Shown: positions 11,789-23,176, numbered from the stretch's first letter. The stretch is DNA of 64,000 nt from Anodontia alba (GCA_964016985.1 OZ024826.1:41795796-41859795); one strand, 5' to 3'. Translations and numbers: made by a program. The notes: generated by a model not told the origin, from the sequence alone.

Positions 11789-11924
11789 GGATAGATAGGC
11801 CTGCCCAAACAGTGTAGGCCCAGATCAGATGTTGCACATTCCGTATAGGTGTGTTTGCGGAATGTGTGAATATGGACATCTGACGAAACAGACTGCTATT
11901 TCTTAAGAATTCATGAAAACATAT

Positions 11925-12190
11925 GTTCTGTGTACTCTTTAGTAGATGTTAACCAAGCTTCTTCTAATAAATACCCACAGCACATGTTTTCTTGGAGGAA
12001 TAAGAAAAATAAATGCCTCTATATATCCCTCTAATCTGAAGCTCTGAAATGTCGACACATTTCCGGTCATTTTCTATTTACTATTCCATATATTTGAGGA
12101 TTGATTGTATCAAGTCCCTTTCAAAATGTAAAACTTATATGTCCAGGAAGAAAACAAATACTGTGCCTATTTAAAAAAGTTAAACTGCAG
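11925..12190. repeat. Decayed family B MITE and flanking old repeat
   Basis: CTTCTAATAAATACCCACAG, ATGTTTTCTTGGAGGAATAA and CCCTCTAATCTGAAGCTCTG line up with the right half of the family B elements at 60542 and 62338, with many differences. The same order recurs at 33800-34000. Confidence 0.55.
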
Positions 12191-12236
12191 TTATAATAAC
12201 TTAACACCCAAAGGCAAATGTAATCATTTTTTGAAA

Positions 12237-12490
12237 CTTAGCATTGCGATCACCTCGCTTGGGGAAGAGAGAGCTAATCTTAGTGCTTTTCGTACGTTTG
12301 TCCGATTTGTGCTTGTTTGGTTTTATCGGTTTCCTCTTCCTCTTGGAAATGTGGCATTTCCTGGACTTTTCTCTTAACTTTTTTACAAAAAAATAAGAAA
12401 AAAATCTTTGGTTTTATTTAAAAGGTTACACCGTAAGTGGATTTCGTGATTTTGTGCGTTATTTGTTTCCAAAGGCAATCCTTTTTTTTT
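12237..12490 (+). repeat. Family E fragment and tail
   Basis: Only the last part of family E is present (GCATTGCGATCACCTCGCTT to TTCCTGGACTTTTCTCTTA), followed by the same tail as the next copy: AATAAGAAAAAAAT, GGTTACACCGTAAGTGGATT and a family D end word, CCAAAGGCAATCC. Confidence 0.7.
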
Positions 12491-12535
12491 CCTGTTAATA
12501 CAGTAACTGTTTATACAGTAACTCTTATATAACTT

Positions 12536-13270
12536 GTTCGGGACTCAGACACAATGACGGCCTCTTCGTAAAACTTTAACCAGTGGGATGGGGCTTGACG
12601 ATATGTCTTTGACTTGGCCCGCCGTGGTTCAACTATTGATTTTCATTTACTCTGGCACACAGTAGAATTAGCCATGAGTACTCGTCTTTGTTTATTATAG
12701 GGATTAATTTGATTTTTATGTTTTCGATTTGATGCATTGACTGAGTTTATGCGAACCGACTTTTTATGTATTCCTGTATTAAGAGTTGCATCGGGACCCA
12801 GGGTGAAGTTCGCTAGCTGTAAAAGTCCTTTAACCACACCACCTCCCCCCCCCCCCCCCCCTTCCCCAGTGGTTTACTCTACTACCGTGATAGGGCGGTG
12901 GGCCCGGTGTTAGTCTTATTCTTTGTTGCTTTGTGGTTTAATCTACGAGGCGATTTGTTTTATTTCTTACCATGTGTTATTTTGTTCTTGTGTTTTTCAG
13001 TCCTTTTAGCATTGCCGTTACCTCGCTTGGGGAAGAGAGATCTAATCTTAGTGCTTTTCGTACGTTTGTTCGATTTTTGCTTGTTTGGTTTTGTCGGTTT
13101 CCTCTTCCTCTTGGTGTCTGGGAAGGGCTGCGGTTTGTGATTGTGGTATTTCCTGGACTTTTCTCTTACCCTTTTTTACAAATAAATAAGAACAAAATAT
13201 TTGGTTTTATTTAAAAAGTTACACCATAAGTGGATTTCGTGATTTTGTGCATTATTTGTTTTCAAAGGCA
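12536..13270 (+). repeat. Family E repeat, full-length copy with tail
   Basis: Shared landmarks in order: GGACTCAGACACAATGACGG, CCAGTGGGATGGGGCTTGAC, TGGCCCGCCGTGGTTCAAC, GCATCGGGACCCAGGGTGAA, a C-run at 12843-12861, TAGGGCGGTGGGCCCGGTG, ACCTCGCTTGGGGAAGAGAG, GGGAAGGGCTGCGGTTTG, then an A-rich tail. Three near-full copies occur in the window. No tRNA head or coding domain is recognised, so its class is unknown. Confidence 0.75.
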
Positions 13271-13275
13271 ATCCG

Positions 13276-13478
13276 GTTTTTTTTTTTTTTTTTTTTTTTT
13301 TTTTGTTTTTTTTGTTTTTTTTTTTTGTTTTTTTTTTGTTGTTGTTTTTGTTTTGTTTTTTTGTTTTTTTGTTTTTTTTGTTTGTTTTTTTTTTTGTGTT
13401 TTTTTGTTTGTTTTTTTGTTTTTTTTTTTTGTTTTTGTTTTTGTTTTTTTTTTTTTTTTTTTGCCTTTATTTTATTCT
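13276..13478. repeat. Long T/G-rich (A/C-rich on minus) low-complexity tract
   Basis: About 190 bp almost only of T runs broken by single G. On the minus strand it directly follows the 3' end of a family D copy (13478-13750), so it looks like a long, mutated poly(A) tail of that retroposon. Confidence 0.8.
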
Positions 13479-13750
13479 ACTGTAGCTGGTGTTGTGCCGT
13501 GTGCCGGCCGCAAAAAAAAAAAGTCTCCCCGTACATCATGATAGTGCAGGTTATATTTTATCTCCTTTGGGATCATTGAGCCCATCCTGGTTATTTTGAA
13601 AATCGAATACCGCTTAAGCCGGCGCTAGAGGGGGCGTATGCAACCTCGCATACTACAGTGTTGCATTTGAAAAGACTCAATCAAACCGAGTCTCCGATAT
13701 TCATGATTTTGTGTGTTCTTTTTTTCCAAAGGCAATCCTTTTTGACTTTT
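13478..13750 (-). repeat. Family D repeat, full-length copy
   Basis: Reverse orientation of the copy at 1750: AAGGATTGCCTTTGG end at about 13730-13745, then GAGACTCGG and GAGTCTTTTC arms, CGCCCCCTCTAG, and the CTACAGTAG end running into the A/C tract on the minus strand. Confidence 0.75.
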
Positions 13751-13920
13751 AATAAATGTGTGAAAATCTGATGTTCCATTTGGAGGGTTAAACTCTGTAT
13801 ACAGGTACAAACAAACAGCTTCGGTTAGCTCAGATAAGTGGACAGGGTCACTCATATTGATATAACTCGACCCAATATTATAAAATGTGACACTTTTGCT
13901 AGTAAGTTATCAATCTTACT
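13750..13920. repeat. Old interspersed repeat shared with 34640-34930
   Basis: TTTGGAGGGTTAAACTCTGT, AAGTGGACAGGGTCACTCAT and AAGTTATCAAT recur in the same order and spacing at 34750-34925. Class unknown. Confidence 0.6.
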
Positions 13921-14918
13921 TTTCTGCATGGTTGTTTCTTTTGGAATGGAAGTCATTCGTTATGTAGCTACCAATAAACAACAAATATTCAATGCATCTC
14001 TTCAATCTTCAAGGTCTGGTCACCTCAGATAAGTGGACAGAGTAATTCAGTTTCATATTGGTAAAAGAGAACATTGTTATAAATGTTAACACATTCAAGG
14101 ACACAAAGTATCTAGATAAGGATTCAGTATGGTTATACTTTGGGAATAGATACTATCTATCTCAATACTTTGGTCATAACCTCTTTATACTATAAATAAA
14201 TAATAATAAAAAAAAACACTTTGTGTTTCCCTTCTGTCTCACTGCTTTGTTGGTTCAGTTAAGACGTTAAAGTGATCCGACTGGTGGTCATTGATAATAA
14301 AACTTAAACATCAACTGCTATATATATATATTAAAAGCAATTTATGTTCAATTACACTTTTTACTATTTGTATGTGTGTGATTTTATTTTATGATTTTTA
14401 GGTATAAATTTATTTATAGTGTGTGTGGGGGTGGTGGTGGGTTCAAATTTTTCCTGGCGCGTTTGCAGCTCATAAATTGCCCTACATTTTGAGAGGGTGT
14501 GTTGGTCTTATCTTGTATTTTGCTTGGCATTGTTATATATTAAGATATTTTTTGTTACTTTTCAAGGAATTCGTTTGGCCTCTATTGAGCTAGTGGGGCA
14601 GATATGAATATCAAGGTTCTCCCAAACTCCACTGGGACCTTCTGAGGCTGGCATCGCAAGATGTTTTGACAGTTGTCAGAGCTGCAGTATATTCTCCTTA
14701 TTACATACCCTTAAATGAAAGAATGTTTTTTAGTGTATCACACACTAACTCATTATTACCGGTATCAGTTCAGAGTTACATTCCGAAATAGGGTAGTATC
14801 GCTTTGGTAAACTTATTTCGCAACATTTTTATACAGGTTGTCATCACAGTTATCGTATAAAATGAAAGTTTACTTTTTTTAATTTCAAGTAATGTGTTCA
14901 AATCAGTGTAAACATACT
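13921..14918. other. Non-coding, nothing recognised
   Basis: AT-rich with a short TA microsatellite near 14320 and a GT/GGT-rich patch at 14420-14440. No exon, RNA gene or repeat relation seen. Confidence 0.5.
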
Positions 14919-15106
14919 GAGCGCTGTGGCGCAGTGGTAAAGCGTCAGATTCAAGATCGAACGTTAGCGACTTCGACCCCAGCGAGCACCAAGTATTGTG
15001 TCATTGACCAAGACACTTTATTTACATTGCTGAGTACTAGTTTCTACGAACGATGGCCTGCTAAAAATGCCCGCGAGGGCATAGGCAGTATTCGAGGATA
15101 GATAAA
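14919..15106 (+). mobile_element. tRNA-derived SINE
   Basis: The head GCGCTGTGGCGCAGTGGTAA looks like a Pol III A box, and CGACTTCGACCCC about 35 bp later resembles a B box (consensus GGTTCGANTCC). The body carries TCATTGACCAAGACACTTTA, close to a word common in animal SINE central domains. It ends in GATAAATAAA next to a family D copy. The B box is degenerate, so it is probably inactive. Confidence 0.7.
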
Positions 15107-15107
15107 T

Positions 15108-15295
15108 AAACGTCAAAAAGATTGCCTTTGGAAACAAAGAACACACTACGGATTAGAAAATGGGAGTCTTATTGCGACGCTTCATAAGCAGTAATGAAGT
15201 TTGCAACACTGCTTACGCCCTCTAGCGTATACATGAGCAGAACTCAATGTTCAAATATACCACAATGGGCCCAATGATACCAAAATGTGTTTCTT
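15108..15295 (+). repeat. Family D repeat, subfamily 2
   Basis: GATTGCCTTTGGAAACAAAG start, CTGCTTACGCCCTCTAGCG centre, GGGCCCAATGATACCAAAAT end. Together with 19960-20135 it forms a subfamily distinct from the copies at 1750, 13478 and 23890. Confidence 0.7.
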
Positions 15296-15359
15296 AATCA
15301 GCAGTCAGATCTAACTGAAACTGATTTCAGAAAGCGCGGCAGCTCAGTGAGGGGGTGGA

Positions 15360-15475
15360 CAGGGGTAGACATTCCCCACTTCCCTCCCCCTTTTCCCCCA
15401 CTTCCCTCTCCCTTTCCCCCACTTCCCTCCCCCCATGCCACCCGTTCCCTCCCCCAAGCAAACTATTCCCTCTCC
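15360..15475. repeat. Pyrimidine-rich minisatellite (CCCCCACTTCCCTC units)
   Basis: Irregular repetition of C runs with TTCCCTC on the plus strand, almost purely polypyrimidine. The complementary G-rich strand could form G-quadruplex or triplex structure. Confidence 0.7.
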
Positions 15476-15920
15476 TAAATCAGAATTTTTAATATCCCCA
15501 ACGCTATAATTAAATTTAAACAAGACTATGCAAAATACATTCATGCAGATTTTGACCCCAAACAACAACCCTAATTTTTACCCCATATTTCCTTAGCATT
15601 TGCACCCCGTTTACAGAATAGCTTAATATTTGCATCCTCCATTTCAAAAGTCTGTGCAAGTATCACAAGATGGTGGGCCTTGATCCGATCCTAAACTGGT
15701 CAAAAAAAAGAATGTGGCGGGCCTAGATCCGGCCCCAAACTGATCCTAATTGGCACAAAAACAGTCGTAAATTACTGAAATCAAAACTCAAGAATACCAT
15801 GTTTAATATATTTTTATAAGCATGGTCCCACACGTGGGGGTCAGCGAGAACAATAATCTTTTTCTGTGTTTTTTTTCTCAAACACTAAGTTAAATGTCGA
15901 ACGTGTTAGTGTGTGGTGGT

Positions 15921-16290
15921 TGACAAAACACGGACCACTTACGGATACGGACTCATGGACTTGCGGACCTTTTGACAATACACGGACTGCATAACAAAAT
16001 ACGGACCAATTATTAACGGATCTCTTGACAAACCACGGACCTACAATTCACGGACGACAAACCACGGACCTATTATTCACGGACTTGACAAAGCACGGAC
16101 CGTTATTTAAATTATGGACGCCACTTATGATATATGAAAAAAAAACTAGGAGTAATATGAAAATCGGAATAACGTGACGTTACGGACCAATTAGCGGTTA
16201 AGTTTACTATATTGTGCAATTAATACAGACTATTCACGGACCACGGATACGGAATTTTTATTGGTCCGTAAGTCCGTAAATGTTTTGTCA
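15921..16290. mobile_element. TIR element with internal ACGGAC repeats
   Basis: Ends TGACAAAACACGGACCACTT and TCCGTAAATGTTTTGTCA are imperfect inverted repeats sharing TGACAAAACA. The interior holds many CACGGAC/TACGGAC words, several preceded by TGACAAA. A related sequence (TTGACAAAACATGGAACTG) starts at 35588. Confidence 0.6.
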
Positions 16291-16635
16291 CCGGGCAATA
16301 TGAGATTGATTTGACTGAGTTCGGGTTTAACGACACGTCAACCCTTGTGGGTCATTTTGTGTCGTCTCCCAGAATAAGGGAGAAGAGAGATAGGAGATAG
16401 TAAAGGAGATGAAAGAAAGGGACAGGGGAGAAAGGAAAATGCATGAAAGTGAAGAAACAGAAGAAATAAAAGCATTCTCCTCTACCTTTACCTGCTGCAA
16501 GGATAGCAGGCCTTGCCCAGCTATAAGCCAATCTCAGTTACACGATACCTTTGCCTCACCCTACCACCCCACCCGGCAACGTGTATATTCCGTGTTTGGA
16601 ACACCTATCTGAAAAATTCATGTTGGATCTTGAAG

Positions 16636-16666
<31 letters not shown>

Positions 16667-17019
16667 GAACAGCGCAAAAGTCCTTTTCCAACAATGAGCA
16701 AATAAAATGATTGTCTACGGCAGACGGATAATTATTTCTAAAAATTGGATTGCCCCCGTCAACGGCTATTTTGTGAACTTTCGGAATCAAAGGGAAGTAA
16801 TCAACTAGAGATAAACCGAAATCGGACGTAAACAAATTCAATGTAAACCACGGTTGGCGGAACACTCCTCGTCGGTGAAATGAAATCAACGCTGGGCTCA
16901 TTGTAAATATACCTGAATTTACTTTAATATTTCTATTAGCTACTTCTGATACCCAGTTATTGCATTGAAGTACATAAAAATAGAGTTAAATCGGTAAAAT
17001 ACAACAAATTTTGGTATAA
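16291..17019. other. Non-coding, poly(T)
   Basis: Poly(T) at about 16639-16666; no gene recognised. A purine-rich patch (GGGAGAAGAGAGATAGGAGA) is near 16377. Confidence 0.5.
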
Positions 17020-17172
17020 CCCCCGCCCCCAAAATTTCCCTACCCCCGCCGCCTCTTCCCCCGTCCCCGCCCTCTCTTTCCCCGCCCCCCGCCCCCTTTA
17101 CCTCCCTCCCCGCCCCCTTTATCCCCGTCCCCGGCCCCCTTATCCCCGTATCCCCGCCCCCTGTCCACCCTT
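17020..17172. repeat. C-rich tract, potential G-quadruplex on minus strand
   Basis: Repeated CCCCGCCCCC and CCCCGTCCCC units over about 150 bp in an otherwise AT-rich region. Small glycine/arginine frames on the minus strand are artefacts of this tract. Confidence 0.75.
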
Positions 17173-17177
17173 TCCTC

Positions 17178-17475
17178 AGTAGTGAGCGCATTGGCCTCTA
17201 GAGCTAAAGGTACCGGCGTCGATCCCAGGAATAGGCAATGGGATTTTGGTGACGTATACTATTTGCAGGAATGACATGAAAATAGTGCACCGTCCTTCGG
17301 ATCGGGACATTAACCTGAGGCTCCTCTGTGCAGGAAAGTCACCCTCTGTGCAAGTTAAAGAAAGTCAAATCCGACTGTAATTCAAAATGGTTACTTGTAG
17401 GCCTTCATCCTCAAACCAGGCTCTACCTAGACTGTCCGCGAGGGCATGACAGTATACAGAGAAAGAAAAACAAAG
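17178..17475 (+). mobile_element. tRNA-derived SINE
   Basis: GAGCGCATTGGCCTCTAGAG followed by GTACCGGCGTCGATCCCAGG resembles a tRNA anticodon arm plus B box. The body contains CCGTCCTTCGGATCGGGACA and GTGCAAGTTAAAGAAAGTC, typical of molluscan and other marine invertebrate SINE bodies, and ends A-rich (GAAAGAAAAACAAAGAAAG). Confidence 0.6.
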
Positions 17476-17955
17476 AAAGATTTTTGACCACACGATGTTT
17501 GAATCAAAAGATTGCGTTGTGGTTTAAAATTGAAAAACCAAGTCAATAAGACCATAACGTATAATATTTATAGGCCTACAAACAGAAAAACAAAAACAAC
17601 CATGTTTCTCATTATAAGCAAGAAAAATGCATTTTTTCTCTTATAACGTTCCAAATCCAGAAGTTAATTATTAATCACTATATATGGCAATGTAATGTAA
17701 ATTATTGCAAATCATATGTAGAAAAACTAGACGCGGGAAGTATTTAGTTTTTAGTTCATTCACAAATATCACCAAACAGTTTAATTGATTAAAAAAGAGA
17801 TTTTAGCAGATCTTCAAAATACTTATCACATTTATTTATTTAAAATTTTTATGTTTTATATAGAAATAGGGCAAATTTAAGCAGTCAAACTAACATATTT
17901 GCTTTTCGTCAGTAAAACTCGGTAATAAAAAACAAAAAGCCAAAGAAGACAACGA
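17476..17955. other. AT-rich, nothing recognised
   Basis: No coding or repeat signal recognised before the Helitron-like 5' end. Confidence 0.45.
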
Positions 17956-18575
17956 TCGCTCACCTGAGGAACAGTCAGCTGAAGGTATCAATATTCGAAA
18001 CTCCAATCAACCATCACATATGTTTTGGTATGTTTGTTCAAGGCGAACATTCAAATATAACATATCAAAAGTAGGACAAACTCGGAAAATACGAAATTTG
18101 ATTTTTTTTTTTTTTTTTTTTTTTTTATTTTGATGATCACGAATGGGCCTGTTAAAGCATATCATTAATACACATTGTTTTATATGATAATAACATTGTT
18201 GTTTGTGTTTTATGTCTTAGAACCTCCACAGACTGCACCAGAAATGACCTCCAAGGCCTAAAATATTGAATTTAATTTTTATTGTTGCATATTTTGCCAT
18301 TTAAGTATATACTAGATGTCACATTACCCCATCCACTTCATTCTGCCTTACAATTTCAAGTGAATTTCTTAGGTCAGAAAAACTTTAACTGTAACAACGT
18401 AAATGTAATACTGATGATTTTGTTTGGTTTAAACATGCTTAAAAAAAGTCTGATTCAAATAAGAATGGTGAAAAGAAGGGTAAATTTTCCTAGTAAGGGG
18501 TCAGTGAAGGGTAATATGCCTTTAATATGACCGAGGCTTTTTTGGGTCATTTCTGGTGCAGTCAGATTCATTTTT

Positions 18576-18856
18576 CATCACGAAAACCTACGTATATAAT
18601 TTTGACCCCCTTAAACACCACTTTTATATAGTAAAACTGGGGTTTACAGGGGTATACATTATTTTTCTTATTTCTACTCAAAAACATAGATTGTGGGTAC
18701 TCGTCATACTGATGATTTTGGCGAGGCGGTTCTAATGAGTACCCACAATCTATGTCTTGAGCAGAAATATGCAAAATATCTGAGTACTTTATCTGAAAAT
18801 TTTCAGTTTTGGAGGTAAAGTTTTCTATATATTTGAATAGGCGTGTTTTCGTTATG
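18576..18856 (+). mobile_element. Family A MITE, copy A2
   Basis: Same order of parts as A1. The central palindrome is damaged: one arm reads TCATACTGATGATTTTGG where others have the CGCCTCG arm, so the apex no longer pairs. Confidence 0.85.
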
Positions 18857-19055
18857 GTTTCAATTACTATTTCTGGAGACTCCGCCTACTTTATTGAAAT
18901 AGTTATGCGTATTAGTTTGAAAAGCATCCTCACTCAAACAAGAACGAAGTTAAATAGGGTAACATTCCCTTACAAGGGCCCATGAGGAGCCCAAATAAAA
19001 ATACGTCATAATTATGGTAAAATTCCAATTTTATAGGTATCATGTTCCATTAGTA

Positions 19056-19335
19056 CATTACGCAAACACGCCTACTCAAATATATTGAAAATTTCACCAC
19101 CAAAAACTGAAAATTTTCAGATAAAAAAACTCTGATAGTTTTCATATTTCTGCTCAAAACATAGATTGTGGGTACTCGTTAGAACCGCCTGATCGAGGCG
19201 GTTCTAACGAGTACCCACAATCTATGTTTTTGAGCAGAAATAAGAAAAATAATGTATACCCCTGTTAATCCAAGTTTTACTATATAAAAGTGGGGTTTAA
19301 GGGGGTAAAAATTATATAGGGATGTTTTCGTGATG
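19056..19335 (-). mobile_element. Family A MITE, copy A3
   Basis: Reverse orientation. The central palindrome is nearly perfect: CGTTAGAACCGCCT, a short apex, AGGCGGTTCTAACG, flanked by ACCCACAATCTATGTTTTT and its complement. Confidence 0.9.
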
Positions 19336-19959
19336 GTATTTCTGGAGACTAATTCTCTAGTTATTTGAAATGATCACGCTTATTAGTTTAATGTGTACCC
19401 TGGTTCAAACTAGAATGAGAGAAGGTAGGGTAGTTTTTTCCCTTGTATGGGGCTCATGAAGGGGCAATTTGTCTTCCTTGTGACAAATCCCAATGTTTTC
19501 ATAAAAAAAAAACGTTTATTATTATTTCTGGAGGCTCCTTATCTGATTTTATTAAATGGTGCATGCTTAGCAGTTTTGAATGTGCATGTACTCTGTTTAA
19601 AGCAAGTATGTGTGCTTAGTAGTGGAACGTTACCTAATAAAGGGTCCTTGAGGGGCCAATATGTCTTCGTTATGGCAAAAGTCTTATGTGCTAGGTTTTG
19701 CTATTTTCAGTTAGTATCTTTAGAGACTCTATCTTATTTCCTTAAACGACTATATGTATATTAGTTTGGAATGTATCTTGTCTCAAATCAGAGTGGGATT
19801 TGGAATGACTTAACAGAATCAGAAGTCCATGAGGGGTCATTCTGTCTTTGTTTTGGCAAATTTTAATTTTTAATAGACTTTCTGTTTTCAGTGTGTGTTT
19901 GTGGAGACTCATGCTCCACTTCCTTTAATTAGGGTATTCTATATTTTCATTTCCTTTGA

Positions 19960-20135
19960 GATCGTTGGGTCCATTGTAGTATCTTTGAAAATGGAGTTCT
20001 GCTTATGTATACGCTAAAGGGCGTAAGCAGTATTGCAAAGTTCATAACTGCTTATGAAGAGTCTCAATAAAACCGAGACTTCCATTTTCTAACTGTAATG
20101 TGTTCTTTGTTTCCAAAGACAACATTTTAGAGTTT
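19960..20135 (-). repeat. Family D repeat, subfamily 2
   Basis: Reverse complement matches 15108-15295 in order. The internal stem GAAGTCTC and GAGACTCTTC is intact. Confidence 0.7.
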
Positions 20136-20449
20136 AATTTGCTAGTTTAAAACTTGATTCAAACCAGAGGGGCAATAGCAAGTGTAACTTTCTATAGTAA
20201 GGGGTCCAGATGGGATCAGTTTGTCTCTCATATGGAAAATAAAAATCATATTTTTGTGCACACTTTCTATTTCAATTATTATTCTTCGAAATATAGGCTC
20301 TTATTTCCTCGCTTTTATTATGATTTGGTACTTGTAAGTACTCTGGCTTAAACAATAATGGGGATGAGCAGGAGAACATTTGCTTGTCGGCGATATGAAG
20401 CCTCCAACTTGTTTTATATGCTTGCTATGTTTCGATTAGTATTCAGAAT

Positions 20450-21014
20450 AAGGTTTGACGATATGTCTTTGGCTTGGCCCGCCGTGGTTCAACTATTGGT
20501 TTTCATTTACTCTGGCATACAGTAGCATTAGCCATGAGTACTCGTCTTTGTTTATTATAGTGATTAATTTGATTTTTACGTTTTCGCTTTCATACATTGA
20601 CTGAGTTGGGAGCCTTTATGCGAACCGAATTTTTATGTGTTTCTGTATTAAGAGTAGCATCGGGACCCAGGGTGAAGTAAGCCAGCTGTAAAAGTGTTTT
20701 AAACCCTATGGTGGTTTGCTCTACTGACCGTCCTAAGGCGGTGGTCCCGGTGTTAGTCTTACTCTTTGTTGCTTTGTGGTTTATTCTTCGAGGCGATTTG
20801 TTGTACGTCGTTCCTTGTGTCATTTTGTTCTTGTGTTTTTCAGTCCTTTTAGTATTGCGATTACCTCGCTTTGGGAAGAGAGAGCTAATCTTAGTACTTT
20901 TCGTACTTTTGTTCGGTTTGTGCTTGTTTGGATTTGTCGGTTTCCTCTTCCTCTTGAGGTCTGGGAAGAGCTGCGGTTTGTGATTGTGGCACTCCCTGGA
21001 CTTTTCTCTTACCT
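20450..21014 (+). repeat. Family E repeat, near full-length
   Basis: From TTTGACGATATGTCTTTGGC to CCTGGACTTTTCTCTTACC, with the same landmarks as 12536 but lacking the head before CGATATGTC. Long frames exist on both strands, which argues against coding. Confidence 0.75.
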
Positions 21015-21371
21015 TTTGTTGATATATTAAATTTTCTAGTAAAAAGATCATGGGTAAAGAATGTTTCCTTATACCTTATTGCGAAACCTTGAACTTATTC
21101 ATACGTTTTTATTATCAATTAGTATATCTAGAGACTCAGTATCTGATTTCCTTGATATGAAAATACTTAACTGTTTCTGTAACATATCTCAAATAACATT
21201 TATGATTAGGCAAAACTACCCATCCCTTTTAGGGGGGCATTAGAACCCAATGTATCTACTACGTCGCAATAGATTCAATAACGGGAGCTGTGTCATATGT
21301 AATACCTATTGGTCCCTTATTCATGGTAAGTTGTCCTACCTACCGCTAGTCTGGTTTGGATCAGGGTAGCT

Positions 21372-21649
21372 CATTACGAAAACACGCCTATTCAAATATA
21401 TTGAAACTTTCACCACCAAAAACTGAAAGTTTTCAGATAAAAAGTCTGATATTTTTTTCACATTTCTGCTCAAAACAGATTGTGGGTACTCGTTAGAATC
21501 GCCTCGGCGAGGCGGTTCTAACGAGTACACACAATCTATGTTTTTGAACAGAAATAAGGAAAATAATGCATGCCCTTGTAAACCCCAGTTTTACTATACA
21601 AAAGTGGGGTTTAAGGGGGTCAAAATTATATAGGTATGTTTTCGTGATG
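21372..21649 (-). mobile_element. Family A MITE, copy A4
   Basis: Reverse orientation with intact terminal repeats and central palindrome (GTTAGAATCGCCTCGGCG against CGAGGCGGTTCTAAC), one mismatched pair. Confidence 0.9.
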
Positions 21650-22529
21650 TTCCGAATTAACAAACATAATCAATGAATTTTGTAAGAAAACAAAACAAAA
21701 AAGATCTTCGGGATGTTTCCGTAAAGCAGATATACTGTCCCCTTATGGGCCTCTTTCTAGACAAATACCCTTCGTATCTAATTCTTATTTGAGTCAGAAT
21801 GCCATACAAATTAAAAAGCTCAAACATTTCAAGCAAAACAAAGGCTGAGTCTTCAGAATTAATAACTGTAAAATAGGAAATACAAAATTTTTGTGCATAA
21901 CAGAATTTATGCTGACCCCTCATGGGCCTCTTCTCAGAGAAATTTATCCTTCCATCTCCATTTTGGTTTGAGCCAGACTTTATTAAGCTTGTTTATTATA
22001 AGCAAAATCATCAGTATGACATACACTTCGCTGCAGCTGAGTTATTTATGATCTATAAAATGTCCATTGAAATTACAATACAAAATGTAGTGGGTCGGAT
22101 AATGTAATATCAACTATGCACTCTAACAGCATTATATTCAACAAGAAGAAGTGTCAAACAACATTTTAAGCGTTTTGGAATCAATTCTGATGCAGTCGCT
22201 AGAGTTTCTAAGAAATAAAATATACAACAATCATGCTGAAAATTAGATTCTTACATGCAATTGATATATATTAAAAATGGAAATTGGTGCTTCCAAAAAC
22301 GCAAAAAAAAAACTCAAATTTCATATCTTCCGATTTCATCCTACTTTTGATATATCATATCTGAATGTTTACCCTCCCCACAAATGCAAAAAAAAAAAAA
22401 CAAAAAAAAAAAACAAACATTTGTTTGCAATTTGTTTGGGTTGAAAATTCAGAAAACGTATTAACCGCTATAGCCTGGATATTATGCGGCAGACTGCATG
22501 CCTAGTTGTCAACCCAAACATTGTTGATG

Positions 22530-23176
22530 GCTATGCGTCACTCTTTAATTGCACGACGGTGGTTCGGGCCTCAGACTCAATGACCTCTTCGTAAAACTTT
22601 AACCAGTGGGATGGGGCTTGACGATATGTCTTTGGCTTGGCCCGCCGTGGTTGAACTATTGGTTTTCATTTACTCTGGCATACAGTAGAATTAGCCATGA
22701 GTGCTCGTCTTTGTTTATTATAGTGACTAATTTGAGTTTTATGTTTTCACTTTGATGCATTGACTGAGTTGGGAGCCTTTATGCGAACCGAATTTTTATG
22801 TGTTTCTGTATTAAGAGTTGCATCGGGACCCAGGGTGAAGTTAGCTAGCTGTAAAAGTGCTTTAAACCCCACGGTCGTTTACTCTGCTGACCGTTCTAAG
22901 GCGGTGGTCCCGGTGTTGGTCTTACTCTTTGTTGCTTTATGGTTTATTCTATGAGGCGATTTGCTGTATGTCTTTCCATGTGTCATTTTGTTCTTGTGTT
23001 GTTCAGTCCTTTTAGTATTGCGATTACCTCGCTTGGGGAAGAGAGAGCTAATCTTAGTGCTTTTCGTACGTTTGTTCGATTTGTGCTTGTTTGGATTTTT
23101 CGGTTTCCTCTTCCTTTTGGGGTCTGGGAAGGGATGCGGTTTGTGATTGTGGCACTCCCTGGACTTTTCTCTTACC
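22530..23176 (+). repeat. Family E repeat, full-length copy
   Basis: Head GCACGACGGTGGTTCGGGCC through CCAGTGGGATGGGGCTTGAC to the shared end CCTGGACTTTTCTCTTACC. It is the most complete head among the copies. Confidence 0.75.

Larger units (their letters stand above)
17956..22460. repeat. Helitron-like satellite elements, two copies in inverted orientation
   Basis: The left part starts A|TCGCTCACCTGAGG (TC at 17956), like a Helitron 5' end. The segment 18035-18125 (AACATATCAAAAGTAGGAC, GAAATTTGA, poly(T)) recurs inverted at 22310-22400. Between them lies a roughly 170-bp tandem unit (TTTCTGGAGACTC, CAAGGGTCCATGAGGGGCC): forward near 18380-20400 and 21110-21240, inverted at 21690-22000. Family A, D and E elements have inserted throughout. 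Confidence 0.55.

Noticed and set aside
13230..13579. Phenylalanine-rich frames of 100-110 codons
   Set aside because: Direct translation of the T/G low-complexity tract.
20590..21051. A 153-codon minus-strand frame rich in Lys/Asn/Arg in family E, and the overlapping hydrophobic plus-strand frames
   Set aside because: Both strands are open because of T/G-rich composition, and the frames are broken in other copies of the same repeat. No domain is recognised.
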